Shown: positions 47,101 to 58,131 of the stretch, in pieces
Numbering within the stretch: position 1 is the stretch's first letter
How the letters are laid out: each line of letters begins with the position of its first letter
The notes under the pieces: model-generated
The model's database searches: none
Told to the model about the DNA's origin: nothing
Seen by the model: the letters and a program-made list of their open reading frames with translations, nothing else
Made by a program: the position numbers and the translations under genes
Source of the DNA: Paralithodes platypus
Lineage: Eukaryota; Arthropoda; Malacostraca; Decapoda; Lithodidae
Length of the DNA: 64,000 bases
Reading direction: 5' to 3'
Assembly: GCA_032716605.1 (NCBI GenBank)
Contig: CM064509.1
Span: forward strand, 43,025,632 to 43,089,631

Positions 47101-47870
47101 GTTATACCCTGATTTTGGTTAGCTTTAGCTATTGGATGAGATGAGTTCTTTCGAGACTGGAATATCAGAACTCATACAGTTACATGCAAAAAATACAATA
47201 GAGGATACATATAATACCAAAATATAGTTTGGGGAACAGTTTATTTACTTAACTATAAAACACATACATACCTGTATATCTGAATTAAAACTGTACCAAA
47301 ACATAACATAAATAATACAACCACTTATTATCTTCCAGCACGATCGCGGATCTAGAAAGAGCTCAGGTATATTCCAGCTATTTCGTTAATGTTCATTTCG
47401 TTAATGTTCATTTCGTTAATGTTCATTTCGTTAATGTTCATTTCACAGCCACCTAATGGTGATATATTTGTAGTACCATCAAATGTTGTAAAATATCGAA
47501 TGCTATAATCACTGTATTAATATAATGTAATATAATGCATTATTCTACAGATATTTTCACAGCAATTGTTCCGAGGAACTTGCTTCAATTGTGCCGCCTC
47601 TCCACATCTTTCCCCGTAGAACTAGGGCAGCTGAGAGCGCCCATGAATTTACACTTTCTCCTCCACAATGCGGAACTTCTGCTTATCAGAATTAATTTAT
47701 CCCCAGAGCTGCTACTCTTTGGAATTCACTTCCCTCGAATTGCTTTCCACTAACTTACAATTTACAAATGTTTAAATCCAGTTGTTACAAACATTTTATG
47801 AATGGAGGATGCCTTTAGGCACATGGACCTTTTTGTTTTATCTGTGTGTTTCCTTCCTCCGTTCATTGTC

Positions 47871-47902
<32 letters not shown>

Positions 47903-49625
47903 TCGCTTAATATTTCAATCATATTAAGTCGCTACTATTGACGAGGATATGTGAGGTTGATAGAGTAGGCCTATCTCTATCATACACTTTAAATCACCTT
48001 GTGCACTGGTGTATATAGCTAGAACTTGAACATGGAGAATTGTGGACTCTAACATATTTCACTTTTATAGAATTATGACAGAGTCGATGGTGAGGAATTT
48101 CAGCTTATTTGAATGTAATTCCTTACAGATTTCAGAGATGCGTGATCACACTGGTTTTAGCACTTGTACACTTTATATATTGACGTTTTGGCCACACCTT
48201 CGGGGATCTAGATAGATATATTGAATCTGTACCTATAGATTCGGTTGCAATAACACTTTCATATGAATTGTTTCCAAATAAGGAACTATTGGAACTCTAA
48301 CTTATTTGTCACTGGTTGGAATTATGGCAGAGTTAATACATGTTCAATTTGGCTTATTTGAATTTAATTCCTTATAGACGTCAGTAATGTGTACTAATAT
48401 TGATTCTTGCACTGGTACACTAATATAGGGAGTCTGTATTCATAAACTCGGGTTAGATAACACTTGCAATCATTTATCTTGAAATAAGGAACTTTTGGGA
48501 CTCTGTCTTATTTATAGTCACCGGGCGCACTGGTGGTCTTCAATAAGTTAATACTGAGGAAATTTAATTAACTTTCTCCGTCGTCACTTGGCATTGATTT
48601 ATATTCACTTTTACCAATGGCGAATTTCACAGATGCTGGATGGATTAACTGCTTGTAGTCTTCTGAGTCTCCGTAGATGCTGGAGGATTAACTGCTTGTA
48701 GTCTTCTGAGTCTCCGTAGGCTGTCTAGTTGTTGGTCCGGTCTTGTGAAGTAATTAACTGCTTGTAGTCTTCTGAGTCTCCGTAGGCTGTCTAGTTGTTG
48801 GTCCGGTCTTGTGAAGTAATTAACTGCTTGTAGTCTTCTGAGTCTCCGTAGGCTGTCTAGTTGTTGGTCCGGTCTTGTGAAGTAATTAACTGCTTGTAGT
48901 CTTCTGAGTCTCCGTAGGCTGTCTAGTTGTTGGTCCGGTCTTGTGAAGTAATTAACTGCTTGTAGTCTTCTGAGTCTCCGTAGGCTGTCTAGTTGTTGGT
49001 CCGGTCTTGTGAAGTAATTAACTGCTTGTAGTCTTCTGAGTCTCCGTAGGCTGTCTAGTTGTTGGTCCGGTCTTGTGAAGTAATTAACTGCTTGTAGTCT
49101 TCTGAGTCTCCGTAGGCTGTCTAGTTGTTGGTCCGGTCTTGTGAAGTAATTAACTGCTTGTAGTCTTCTGAGTCTCCGTAGGCTGTCTAGTTGTTGGTCC
49201 GGTCTTGTGAAGTAATTAACTGCTTGTAGTCTTCTGAGTCTCCGTAGGCTGTCTAGTTGTTGGTCCGGTCTTGTGAAGTAATTAACTGCTTGTAGTCTTC
49301 TGAGTCTCCGTAGGCTGTCTAGTTGTTGGTCCGGTCTTGTGAAGTAATTTACAAATGGGTTAATGGTCTTGAGGTCTTGAATGGGGTTCCGTAACTATAG
49401 TTAAACAGTTGGTCACCACATCGGACTAACGCGAGTATTCTTAGCATATAGCTTTAGTGTAGAATACTCGTCTATCCTGACTGTTATATTAACCAGTGAT
49501 GGAATTCCGTTCAGGTACTCTTGAATTGAGACCTTAAATATAGTGCCTCAGTTATGACGAAGGAGCACTATGTCGGGCTAACGCGAGAAGACTGTGGAAG
49601 TGTCTGTCTCGTCTGCCTCTGACCC
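47101..49625 (-). mobile_element. LTR1-family long repeat, first half
   Basis: Starts TGTTATACCCTGATTTTGGT and shares with 20045-21030 the landmarks agttctttcgagactgg, ggatctagaaagagctcagg, gtcaccgggcgcactggtg and the tctgagtctccgtagg block, then ctaacgcgagtatt and gttcaggtactcttgaa. It contains a 15-bp repeat (47385-47445, tttcgttaatgttca), a long A run (47875-47902) and a 66-bp tandem array. It is interrupted at 49626 by a Harbinger-like element and resumes at 52285. Confidence 0.65.
48686..49350. repeat. 66-bp tandem array, about 10 copies
   Basis: Unit: taattaactgcttgtagtct, tctgagtctccgtaggctgt, ctagttgttggtccggtctt, gtgaag. Copies are nearly identical. The same segment occurs once at about 20880-20935 and once at 25420-25475, so the array arose by expansion inside this LTR1 copy. 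Confidence 0.95.
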
Positions 49626-50023
49626 TTAAGGCCGTGTCACACAGAAGTCGAACGTTGGCCGACTGCCGCCCGAAGTCGATGACTTGCATATTTGAACCGA
49701 ATTACCCGAAAGTTACTCGGAGTCGAATATAACCAGACACTGACCCGAATGAATTTCGAATATAACCCGATGGACCTGAATGAAAGTCGATGAGGAGTCG
49801 TCGAATCCCCGTACTTAACTCGAAGAAAACCCGATATGGAACGAAGAAGCTTCGATCATGCGTCGAATATAACTTGAATAAGACAGGGAAATAACCAGAA
49901 TTATTACCGAAGCTCAGCTGAAGCTCAGTCGATCAACAACCGAAATAGAAGAAGTTAGGTCGAACGTCAGTCGAATAGGTCGAAGATCATAGTAAGTTAA
50001 ATAATCGCTTATATTATCTTTCG

Positions 50024-50230
50024 TTAACCCTTTCTGTATCGGTGACGTCATATTTATTTGATTTCAGCAACATTTAGACGATTTTATGAAGCTTAGGATG
50101 GATTTATGGTAGCTAAAGGGATTAATTGATATTGTCTGAAGCATTTCAATGGGTAGACGCCCTTCCTGGACTGAATAAAATCGTCTAATAGTTACAATAT
50201 TTCCCAATCATTTTGTGTATACCGTGGGAA
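50024..50230. mobile_element. Foldback MITE (family FB)
   Basis: TTAACCCTTTCTGTATCGGT start, then tttcagcaacatttagacga and the inverse arm actgaataaaatcgtctaat; same layout as 31751-31969. The right end lacks a clear TTAA. Confidence 0.7.
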
Positions 50231-50448
50231 AAAAAAAAATCCATCAAACGTAAATCTTCTGTCTCCGAAGCTTGGAAGGGGAGGGTTGAAATATTTTGGT
50301 GACTATCTTATATATTGTTTATCTATGTGCTGGAAGGATATTATATTTTTCAATTCCATCGCATTAGAAATGATTCAAAGATTACAAAAAGTCCAAATAA
50401 AACATAGTTATGTTAATGTATCAGGGAGTTAGGTAGATGCATTAGAGA

Positions 50449-50715
50449 GATAGATAGATAGAAAGAGAGTTGCAGAAGGGGAAGTGAGCGATAGATAAAC
50501 ACAACTATTATGAGACAGACTTAATTGGTTCTGAAAAGACAAGATAGATAGAAAGAGAGTTGCAGAAGGGGAAGTGAGCGATAGATAAACACGAACTATT
50601 ATGAGACGGACTTAACTGGTTCTGAAAAGACAAGATAGATAGAAAGAGAGTTGCAGAAGGGGAAGTGAGCGATAACACGAACTATTATGAGACGGACTTA
50701 ATTGGTTCTGAAAAG
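50449..50715. repeat. Roughly 92-bp tandem repeat, three copies
   Basis: Each copy has agatagatagaaagagagtt, gcagaaggggaagtgagcga and ttatgagacggacttaa. The third copy lacks about 12 bases. Confidence 0.9.
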
Positions 50716-50749
50716 ACAAAGGAGACATATTTATTGACTCTTTTTCATG

Positions 50750-51308
50750 TTATTATTTGTGTGCTAGTAGGATAATATTGTTATTATTTGTGTGCTAGTA
50801 GGATAATATTGTTATTATTTGTGTGCTAGTAGGATAATATTGTTATTTTTGTGTGCTAGTAGGATAATATTGTTATTATTTGTGTGCTAGTAGGATAATA
50901 TTGTTATTATTTGTGTGCTAGTAGGATAATATTGTTATTATTTGTGTGCTAGTAGGATAATATTGTTTTTATTTGTGTGCTAGTAGGATAATATTGTTAT
51001 TATTTGTGTGCTAGTAGGATAATATTGTTATTATTTGTGTGCTAGTAGGATATATTGTTATTATTTGTGTGCTAGTAGGATAATATTGTTATTATTTGTG
51101 TGCTAGTAGGATAATATTGTTATTATTTGTGTGCTAGTAGGATAATATTGTTATTATTTGTGTGCTAGTAGGATAATATTGTTATTATTTGTGTGCTAGT
51201 AGGATAATATTGTTATTATTTGTGTGCTAGTAGGATACTATTGTTATTATTTGTGTGCTAGTAGGATAATATTGTTATTATTTGTGTGCTAGTAGGATAA
51301 TATTGTTT
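50750..51308. repeat. 31-bp minisatellite, about 18 copies
   Basis: Unit: gttattatttgtgtgctagt then aggataatatt, with occasional single-base changes. Located within the Harbinger-like element. Confidence 0.95.
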
Positions 51309-52284
51309 TCAATTCCATCCCATTAGAAATTATTTATAGATTATAAAAAGTCCACACAAGACATAGTTATGTTAATGGCACACAGTCTCGACTTCCCGGA
51401 CGAATCACTTCCACAAGCGATATATGATGATGAATTGAAGGCGGCAATCGAAAATGGCAATATAAACAATGGGATTTGCAATTAAAATGTAAAACTTGCG
51501 AAATAAACACACCAAAACAGGAACCACACAATATATAGAAAAAATAAATGATCAAAATCGCTATGTGGAAAAAACGCATTGAAGATTTAGCAAAACCATG
51601 TTATGAAATAAAAAAAAGATGCACGAAACTCCAAACAAGGAAACATGTAACTGACCAACAGACAGGGTGAGATACTGGCAGTGAGATACTAGCCTAAAGC
51701 TGGCATCACACAAGAGCTTTTATAGTCAACATTCAGGTATCAACATTTTTCTGACATCATTCTGGATTAGTTTGCACTGGTATTGGAAACTAGACTGGTT
51801 ATAGATAAATTTAAGTCACCGAAATATTTTAAATGTTAGCCTCATAAGCTGCCAACCCAGTGTTGAGGATAAATGTTGAAGGAAAAAGCGTTTGTGTGAT
51901 ACCAGCTTAAGGAAGTCAATAATTCTGATACACATTGGGTTATATTCGACCCAGGTTGAGTATTTCGAGTCATCATTGGCAATTCAAAATACAATCGAAC
52001 ACGACCCGAATGGGTCGAATGTAACCAGAATATAACTAGATCATGACTCCATAGTTTTTTAACGTTTTTTTTACCAGATTCATCGGCCAAAGTTAAAGCA
52101 TGCATTAACTTTGGCCCGATTCACCGGATGATTCCACTCAAGCCCAGAACATCCCAAGAACGTCCAGAAGATAACTGGAACTCACCCTAAGTGTTACCAG
52201 AATTGACCGGAACTGGCTGAAATTTGAATGTTTTCGTCGATTCGGCCGGTTTCGGGTGGGTTCGACTTCTGTGTGACACGGCCT

Positions 52285-53944
52285 TTATAAAAGCTTCAAG
52301 GAATCCGGGGCGGTGTTAAAGCCTTTTAGTTGTAAAGTCTAATGGTATGCCACAGACAAAATGCACCTAGGACTTGTATAAGCAGAGTGCCTGTGAAGGT
52401 ATCTCGCCAAGCCCTTTTTTCCACAAGTGACCGTGGTATGCCAAGGTCCCTTGTGAAAAGGTGTCTTTTAAACCTTTTAATTGCACTAGTCTAATGGTAT
52501 GCCAGTAGACTAAGTACACCTAGGACTTTTGTGCAGAGTGCCCGTGAGGATATCTCGCAAGCCCTTACCCACACAGGAGATCGTGGTATGCCAGATCTCT
52601 TGTGAGGAGTTAGAGTGTTAACCTTTAATAATAGAAGATCGAAGGGTAGGTATGCCTGAGTCCTTCAACTCTCTACTATTAAAAGTAGAACCTATTGAAA
52701 GGTGTCTATGTTAATAACTGGAATGCCATTAATAACAAGGATCCTTCCAGTAGGACACTAATACCCTATACAAGGTCTCAATGTCGATTACTGGTATGCC
52801 AGTGAGGACAAAGATCCTGGTAAGGATACTTTGGGTGTGTTAACTTTTAACACTAGAAGATTGAGGGGTAGGTATGCCTGAGTCCCTCAACTCTCTAACA
52901 TTAAGAGTAGAACCCATTAAAGATCTCTATGTAAGTTACTGGTATGCCAGTAATAACAAAGATCCTTCCAATAGGACACGTAACCTAGAAAAGGTCTCTA
53001 TGTTAATCACTGGTATGCCAGTAATAACACAGATCCTATTAATAGGATACTGTTACCGTATCTGCAGTAATAAAGTATTGAAGTGTAGGTATGCCTGAAA
53101 ATTTCAACTTTTACCACTGAAGGTACAGCCCATTAGAGGCATCGATGTTAACTGATGGTATGCCACAATTAACAACATCCCTTAATAGGATTTTTAACTC
53201 CTCAGAGAAGTAGATGTTCGGTATGCCGTCTATATCCAACTGAGTGGGAGGGTAATCTTGAGGTTTCTTACGTGGTATGCCAGTAATAAGAAGCCTCAAA
53301 ATCGCTTACTCCTCTCAGATTTTCTTGGCATAGTGTTGAGGATTACTGAAGGGTACCCATTCCTCCTTTGAGGAGAGCAAGGGTGCTAGCGGGCACTCTC
53401 TGTTAGGCTAGAGAGTCCTTCTTGCTCTGATGTGAGGTCAACTTAATTTACTTTAATCAAAAACTCAATGATAAGTGAGTTTTATGCAAAGGTGGTATTT
53501 TATATAACAAGGTTTAATATCAAGGCTTATTTGGGGGTCATATAAATAAGGCAGGATCATGAGGTTCTCGAGATAATATAACTTTTGTTCAAGGTTTCAA
53601 GTTTCTGAGCTTTAAACTCTAAGTGGGAAAACCCAAGCGAAAGGGAGAAGATAAAAAGTGAAGGTCGCTATGCGCATCAGGGTATTCAATCTACATGAGT
53701 ACTCTATTAATAGACTTATGATTTTATGTGTAATATTACTTTAACAAGTGGCTGGGCTATCCTAAAATCTTAGACAGAGATAATAGAGATGTTTATTTAT
53801 ACCATAAATTGTATATATACGCGAGTAGTGAATCTGACAGGTTGGTAGTCCTGGCGAGTATAGGTTGGTATTTCTGGCGGCATATGTTGACATACGCTAA
53901 GCGTGAAGATCTCGATGCGCACGATAAAAAGAATACAGAAGTAT
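52285..53944 (-). mobile_element. LTR1-family long repeat, second half
   Basis: Continues the LTR1 order after the Harbinger-like insertion (aagcttcaaggaatccgggg, as at 25780). From 52330 to 53290 there are about ten ggtatgcc words, each in a block of roughly 60-110 bases with aacaaagatcct or cctgagtcc. After 53450 it resembles 22.8-23.1 kb only loosely. No gene. Confidence 0.6.
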
Positions 53945-54232
53945 ACTTTTTTTTTTTTTTTTTTTTTTTTTTTCTATATTCCAACTTACTTCCTCTCGGG
54001 CATAGGCTGAGAGCCTTAACATTCACCGATTTACAATGAACAGTGAAGCCCGTGAGGTCTTGTTCCAGTCTAGGGAGTGAGACATGTGAAGCACGTAGAG
54101 TACAACGAGCACCTGTCATCTTGCCTTCACATGAGGCAAGGTGCTCACTCATGGCCCGAAACGACCCCATCTTTGAAGCCACCTCGTTCCCGTGCTTCAC
54201 TGTCTCACTCCCTACACTCGGAAACTTAGGAA
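53945..54232 (-). mobile_element. SINE-1 3' portion with poly(A)
   Basis: On the minus strand it runs from an internal point (gggagtgagacagtgaagca) to a 27-base A tract (the T run at 53947-53973). Shares gcccgtgaggtcttgttcca with 6276-6412. It contains an extra middle segment (54090-54170) relative to the other copies. Confidence 0.75.
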
Positions 54233-54261
54233 AGATTAAATACATGAAGGAAGGTAATATG

Positions 54262-54478
54262 GTTTGTTTATTAGTTTGTTGTTGTTGCTGTTCCCCAAGC
54301 TGCCTGGCCGAACAGCCCCAAGGCCCCGAGCAAGGCCAAGGCCACAACCAAGCGCCCCCACAGAACCCCCCCTGCCGACCACAATAAAGCCTGGGTGACC
54401 GAAGCCACTCCATGGCGGGGAGCTGAGGAGGGTGAGGAAACGCCCGGGAAACCAAAGCCCCACCCAGGGCCCTGTGTC
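54262..54478 (-). mobile_element. Dispersed repeat with (AAC)n tail, inverted copy
   Basis: The inverse of 37655-37863 at high identity, ending in AAC/CAA units (gttgttgttgctgttccc on the plus strand). Confidence 0.75.
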
Positions 54479-54790
54479 CCTTGTTTATTAGTAGAATAGC
54501 TTAGTAAGAAGAAGGCATGTGAGTATATGTTGTTGAGAAAAAATAAGTAAAAGAGTTTATCTATTTTATATTGTATTACTTTTGCATAGTTAAAACATTA
54601 AAGATATTATAGCATAATTAGTTGTATTATTCAGTATTATAAACATAAGAGTATTGACATATATTATAATTAGATTGACAATGTAATGCATGAATATTTG
54701 AAGACAATCGTCTTGTTACATGGTATAATTATTCTTAGTATTACATTTATACATTTTACTTAATTTTACTTAACAAACAATTGTTCTAGT
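54479..54790. other. AT-rich unclassified DNA
   Basis: Nothing recognised. Confidence 0.5.
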
Positions 54791-55165
54791 CTAATCTGTA
54801 GACATAGATGACGTAGGAGAATGTTTCCGTGGAATCTTCTTTCCTGGTGTAGGAGGACATTCTGACCTAATGTTTGCAACCCTGGCTCCTCTTGCTGTTG
54901 ATTCATTTGGGCATGGAGATGACTTGATTCCAGGTTGACTTGTGTTCCCGTTGTTGATTTGTACATTCTCCTTTCTCATTTTCTTCTGCTTTTGAGGGGT
55001 GTCTTTTCCTTTTCTCGGTATCTTACTGTTATGCCAGGTTTTTACTGGGGTTTGATTGGTTTGATTAAGTGGGTTCTTCCTAACTGGAGAAGTCACTATT
55101 GTTTTACCACAGACACAGAAAGAAAATAGAGGATAATTATCACAAGACGTGCATTCATATTCCAT
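54791..55165 (-). CDS. Unknown protein fragment with CPPTP motif
   Basis: A 124-codon minus-strand frame. It begins with closely spaced cysteines (CTSCDN then CVCG, about residues 5-19), a possible small metal-binding knuckle, then a Lys/Gln/Asn-rich middle and RSECPPTPGKKIPRK (Cys codon near 54859). CPPTP recurs three times in the frames at 57280-56317. GGCATAACAGTAAG at about 55020-55033 on this strand resembles the LTR1 end seen at 861-880. Function unknown. Confidence 0.35.
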   Translation of the reverse strand: MEYECTSCDNYPLFSFCVCGKTIVTSPVRKNPLNQTNQTPVKTWHNSKIPRKGKDTPQKQKKMRKENVQINNGNTSQPGIKSSPCPNESTARGARVANIRSECPPTPGKKIPRKHSPTSSMSTD

Positions 55166-55700
55166 TTATTGGCACAAGAATATCGCATACGTAAGGCTAG
55201 AACAAAATGGTCAAGAACAACAATAATAGATGCACGAACGAAGCTCCACTACGTCTGACTCGTAAGACTGGATTATTGTATGCAATATCTAAGTGAGTAT
55301 GGTGGACCGCTTTCTAATTGAAAGATTACACTTGTCCTGTATTTATTTCAGAGATAAGAATAGCACTCCTTTCAATCGAGGATTTACACTTGTGCTTAGA
55401 AAGGCTACGTAGTAATTATATATGTGAACTTTTGGTTTTTACCTGTGTAGAGTTATTCTGGATTGGAAGCTGAACGTAATTATTTTCTCTGTGTTAATTC
55501 ACTATGGTGCTTACGCATAAGTTAACTTGAATTTATTTGTTATTTGTTTTACCAGAATTATTATCAGTACTTCCCTGATTTATTTGGGTTTCACTAGTAC
55601 TTCCTTTCTCTCGCTTTTTTGCATAAGCTCGTAGTATCCGATGTTTCTAGAATACTTCTTTATATATACCCGGTAGACATATTTTGACTACTTTCCACTT
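55166..55700. other. Unclassified DNA
   Basis: No recognised feature; T-rich with short frames only. Confidence 0.4.
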
Positions 55701-56180
55701 TTGATCTTTGTATACTCTTTCTCTGAGAAGACACTAAGTATATATTCTTTCCACAGTTAGATCCTCTATAACTTGTAGGTATAACAACTTCACTTTAGAT
55801 GTGTAGAATAAGTAATCCAATCATCGGTAGATGCGTTGGCCGTGGGGGGGTTGTCCTGTCATGACTGGGATAGCACAGTTTTACTCAAGTTCTTGAATTG
55901 GGACCTTGAATACTATCTACCTAGCCATCGCAAAGGTAAAATAGAATCGAGTTAACGCAGGAGTGAACTCCTGACTACTCTGGTCTTTGAAAGAACTTTG
56001 ATGCAGAACTGAGGGTTGATGAGTTTCTTGCGGTTTGGTCTATCCCGGATAAAGCTACTATCCCTACGGTAGCGTACTTATATCCACAATAGCGCCGGGG
56101 TTGGGGTAGGGGAGGATATTAGTTAGCTTCCTTCAAAGAGTCTAATAAACCAGCCTTGTTGATACCCACTTCAAATAATG
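55701..56180 (-). mobile_element. LTR1-family block (diverged)
   Basis: Shares the LTR1 order in shortened form: gttttactcaagttcttgaa, ggaccttgaata, gagttaacgcaggagtg, gaacccaaag-like spacing and the final gatacccac. It follows a CPPTP reading frame on the minus strand. Confidence 0.45.
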
Positions 56181-56316
56181 ATTATTGGCGAGTGACTTCA
56201 GTATCGCAATTGTTTCTACGTCCATCGACTATAAGAACAATTCTTCAATTGATCCCTCAATCTTCAAGCTGTCCTCACGCTCATTGACCACAAGAAACAG
56301 CTCTTCGATTGAGATA

Positions 56317-57280
56317 CTATATGAAAATCGGCGGGAGTATATAGGCCCCTTTTTTCAGTGCCAGGTCGGTGGTGTTATTAGGTGACAGAAAGGCACCTGG
56401 CAGTTGGTATCTTGCGGTGCTTATTTCCCTGTGGCTTTGAGTTGGGGCGGGCTGTCTGGACCCTACTTCTCGGCTTCCTTTGTCCCGGAGGTGGCGCAGG
56501 GGTGGGCAACAAGGGCGAGGGTAGGTACAGTTTTGATGGCTCCATTCTTGGTGTCGCCTGTTTTTCCCACTTCTTTCCTTTCTTAGTGCTTTGGCATTGT
56601 CTCGGTTGATGACTATGTCCTTTGCTGGTGTTGGAGGACAGCCCATCTCGTAGGTAATGGTTCGAGCATGTTTGTCTGGGCTAGGGGTTGTGCCCTTGTT
56701 GAGTTGAGGGTTGGTGGGCGAATTTTGTCTTTTCCGTTTCTTGCTTTTATTTTCCTGGACTGGAATTGTTGATGGTGATGAGTAAGTCACCTTCTGGTGT
56801 TAGAGGACATGTCATATTGATGGTAGCAATTCGTGTTCCGGGTTTGTAGGATATATCATTGTTGGTACAGGGAGGTGACCTTGAGTTGTTTTTCCCCTGG
56901 CGGTGTGGTAGGAAGCTCCGCCTACGATGCGCCTCCTGGCGGTGCGGCGGGAAGCTCAGCCATGTCCTTTCGTTCCCGGCTCTTTCCTCTACTTGGCCAC
57001 TGTTTCCCATTCTTCCACTGTGGTGAGGAGGTGTGGTAGGATGAGAGGGAAAACGGCTTGGTGGTGGTGAATGCTTGGTTAACTGTTTCCCTGTTATTTC
57101 ACTTATGGTGATGGATAAGTTGTTCCTTGGTGTTGGGGGACATGTCCTCCCGATGGTAGTATCTTGGGCGCCTTTTGTTGGGCTAGGAGTTGTTACCTTG
57201 TGGCCTTGAGGTTTGGTGGTCATAGGAGCAAAATTGCTTGGTGGTGGTGCTTGCTTTTCCATTATTTCACTTACTATCAT
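56317..57280 (-). pseudogene. Unknown reading frame with three CPPTP-type motifs
   Basis: Two overlapping segments in different phases (57280-56747 and 56790-56317). They contain TIGRTCPPTPRNNLSITISE (Cys near 57142), NMTCPLTPEGDLLITI (Cys near 56809) and YEMGCPPTPAKDIVINRD (Cys near 56640); a fourth is at 54859. Around the motif the residues are Arg/Ile/Thr before and Ile/Thr after, and the linkers are Pro/Ser/His-rich. A frameshift near 56780 breaks the series. It may be the repetitive 3' frame of an LTR1-type element. No known family is recognised. Confidence 0.45.
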
Positions 57281-57298
57281 TAGTCTATTTTATACAGT

Positions 57299-57785
57299 TT
57301 AACCCTTGTCTATCGGGGAGCAACTAATGTCGTGTGAAAGAAATTTGGACTAAGTGGCGGTTCACAACTTATGTCGTGTGCCATTTTCAGCACGTAATGT
57401 TGCTGAGAGAGAGAGATAAGTGGTGGGAGGAGAGTAGCAAGCGTATGACTGCTCCAGACCACCGCGGCGGACCTACTGACATGAATCCCACCCTCCCCCA
57501 CCCTCATGCACTCGCTACACAGGGAATTATGTAGAGAAACTACCTAATTACATGGTTTTTGCACTCGTGTTGCGCGACCGTTGCAAGAAAACTAGCGGTC
57601 GTACAAGGATGGTTGGGGTGTCATTGGAAAGCTCTGTTTATGCCCTTTCAGGGATAGATACTTGTTTTACGCTCTGGGTCTTATTTAGGCATGAAAATGA
57701 TCACGTAAACAACCCTATTTAGGGTAAAAACACCCCGCTGGGCGGTACATATAAATTACCGCCTAGGCCGCTCGTTAGGTGTTAA
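57299..57785 (+). mobile_element. TTAA-flanked miniature transposon (family T, copy E)
   Basis: TTAA ends with CCCTTGTCTATCGGGG on the left and GCTCGTTAGGTG on the right. Near-identical in order to copies C and D; 487 bases. Non-coding. Confidence 0.9.
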
Positions 57786-58131
57786 GAAGGATATGTGGGA
57801 GTTATAAGTTATAAGTTATAAGCTATAAGGAGCTGCAAAATTATATATCCTATTCCGTGTATTTTGTCCATTCCTTTCATTTGCTTTAACAAAATTACTC
57901 TTTAAATACTCAGGATTTTTATCATAAAATATCTTGAAGGCATTATGAGTCTGATTTGTTGGCCCTGTCAGAAACATTGAGCATACCAAGTGACTGAAGT
58001 TGTTCTCATGTTGGTCAGGAACAACTTGGTGGGTGAAGGTTGGTGATTTGACATGACTGATTGATATGAGAAAGGAACAGGTGGTTGAGAAATTGTGGAT
58101 GAAGGTGCATGACTTGTGTTTGTAGCGCTCG
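57786..58131. other. Unclassified DNA
   Basis: Short ataagttata repeats near 57800; otherwise nothing recognised. On the minus strand this follows the gypsy-like pol stop. Confidence 0.4.

Larger units (their letters stand above)
49629..52284. mobile_element. Harbinger-like non-autonomous DNA transposon (2.66 kb)
   Basis: Perfect 25-bp inverted termini starting AGGCCGTGTCACACAGAAGT. TTA is duplicated (49626-49628 and 52285-52287). The uninterrupted sequence (ctgacctttataagaggttc) exists at about 25770, so the empty site is known. A 3-bp TTA duplication fits PIF/Harbinger. No transposase frame. The left arm (49640-49990) is dense in cgaa/tcgaat words. The interior has a foldback MITE, a triple repeat and a minisatellite. 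Confidence 0.85.
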
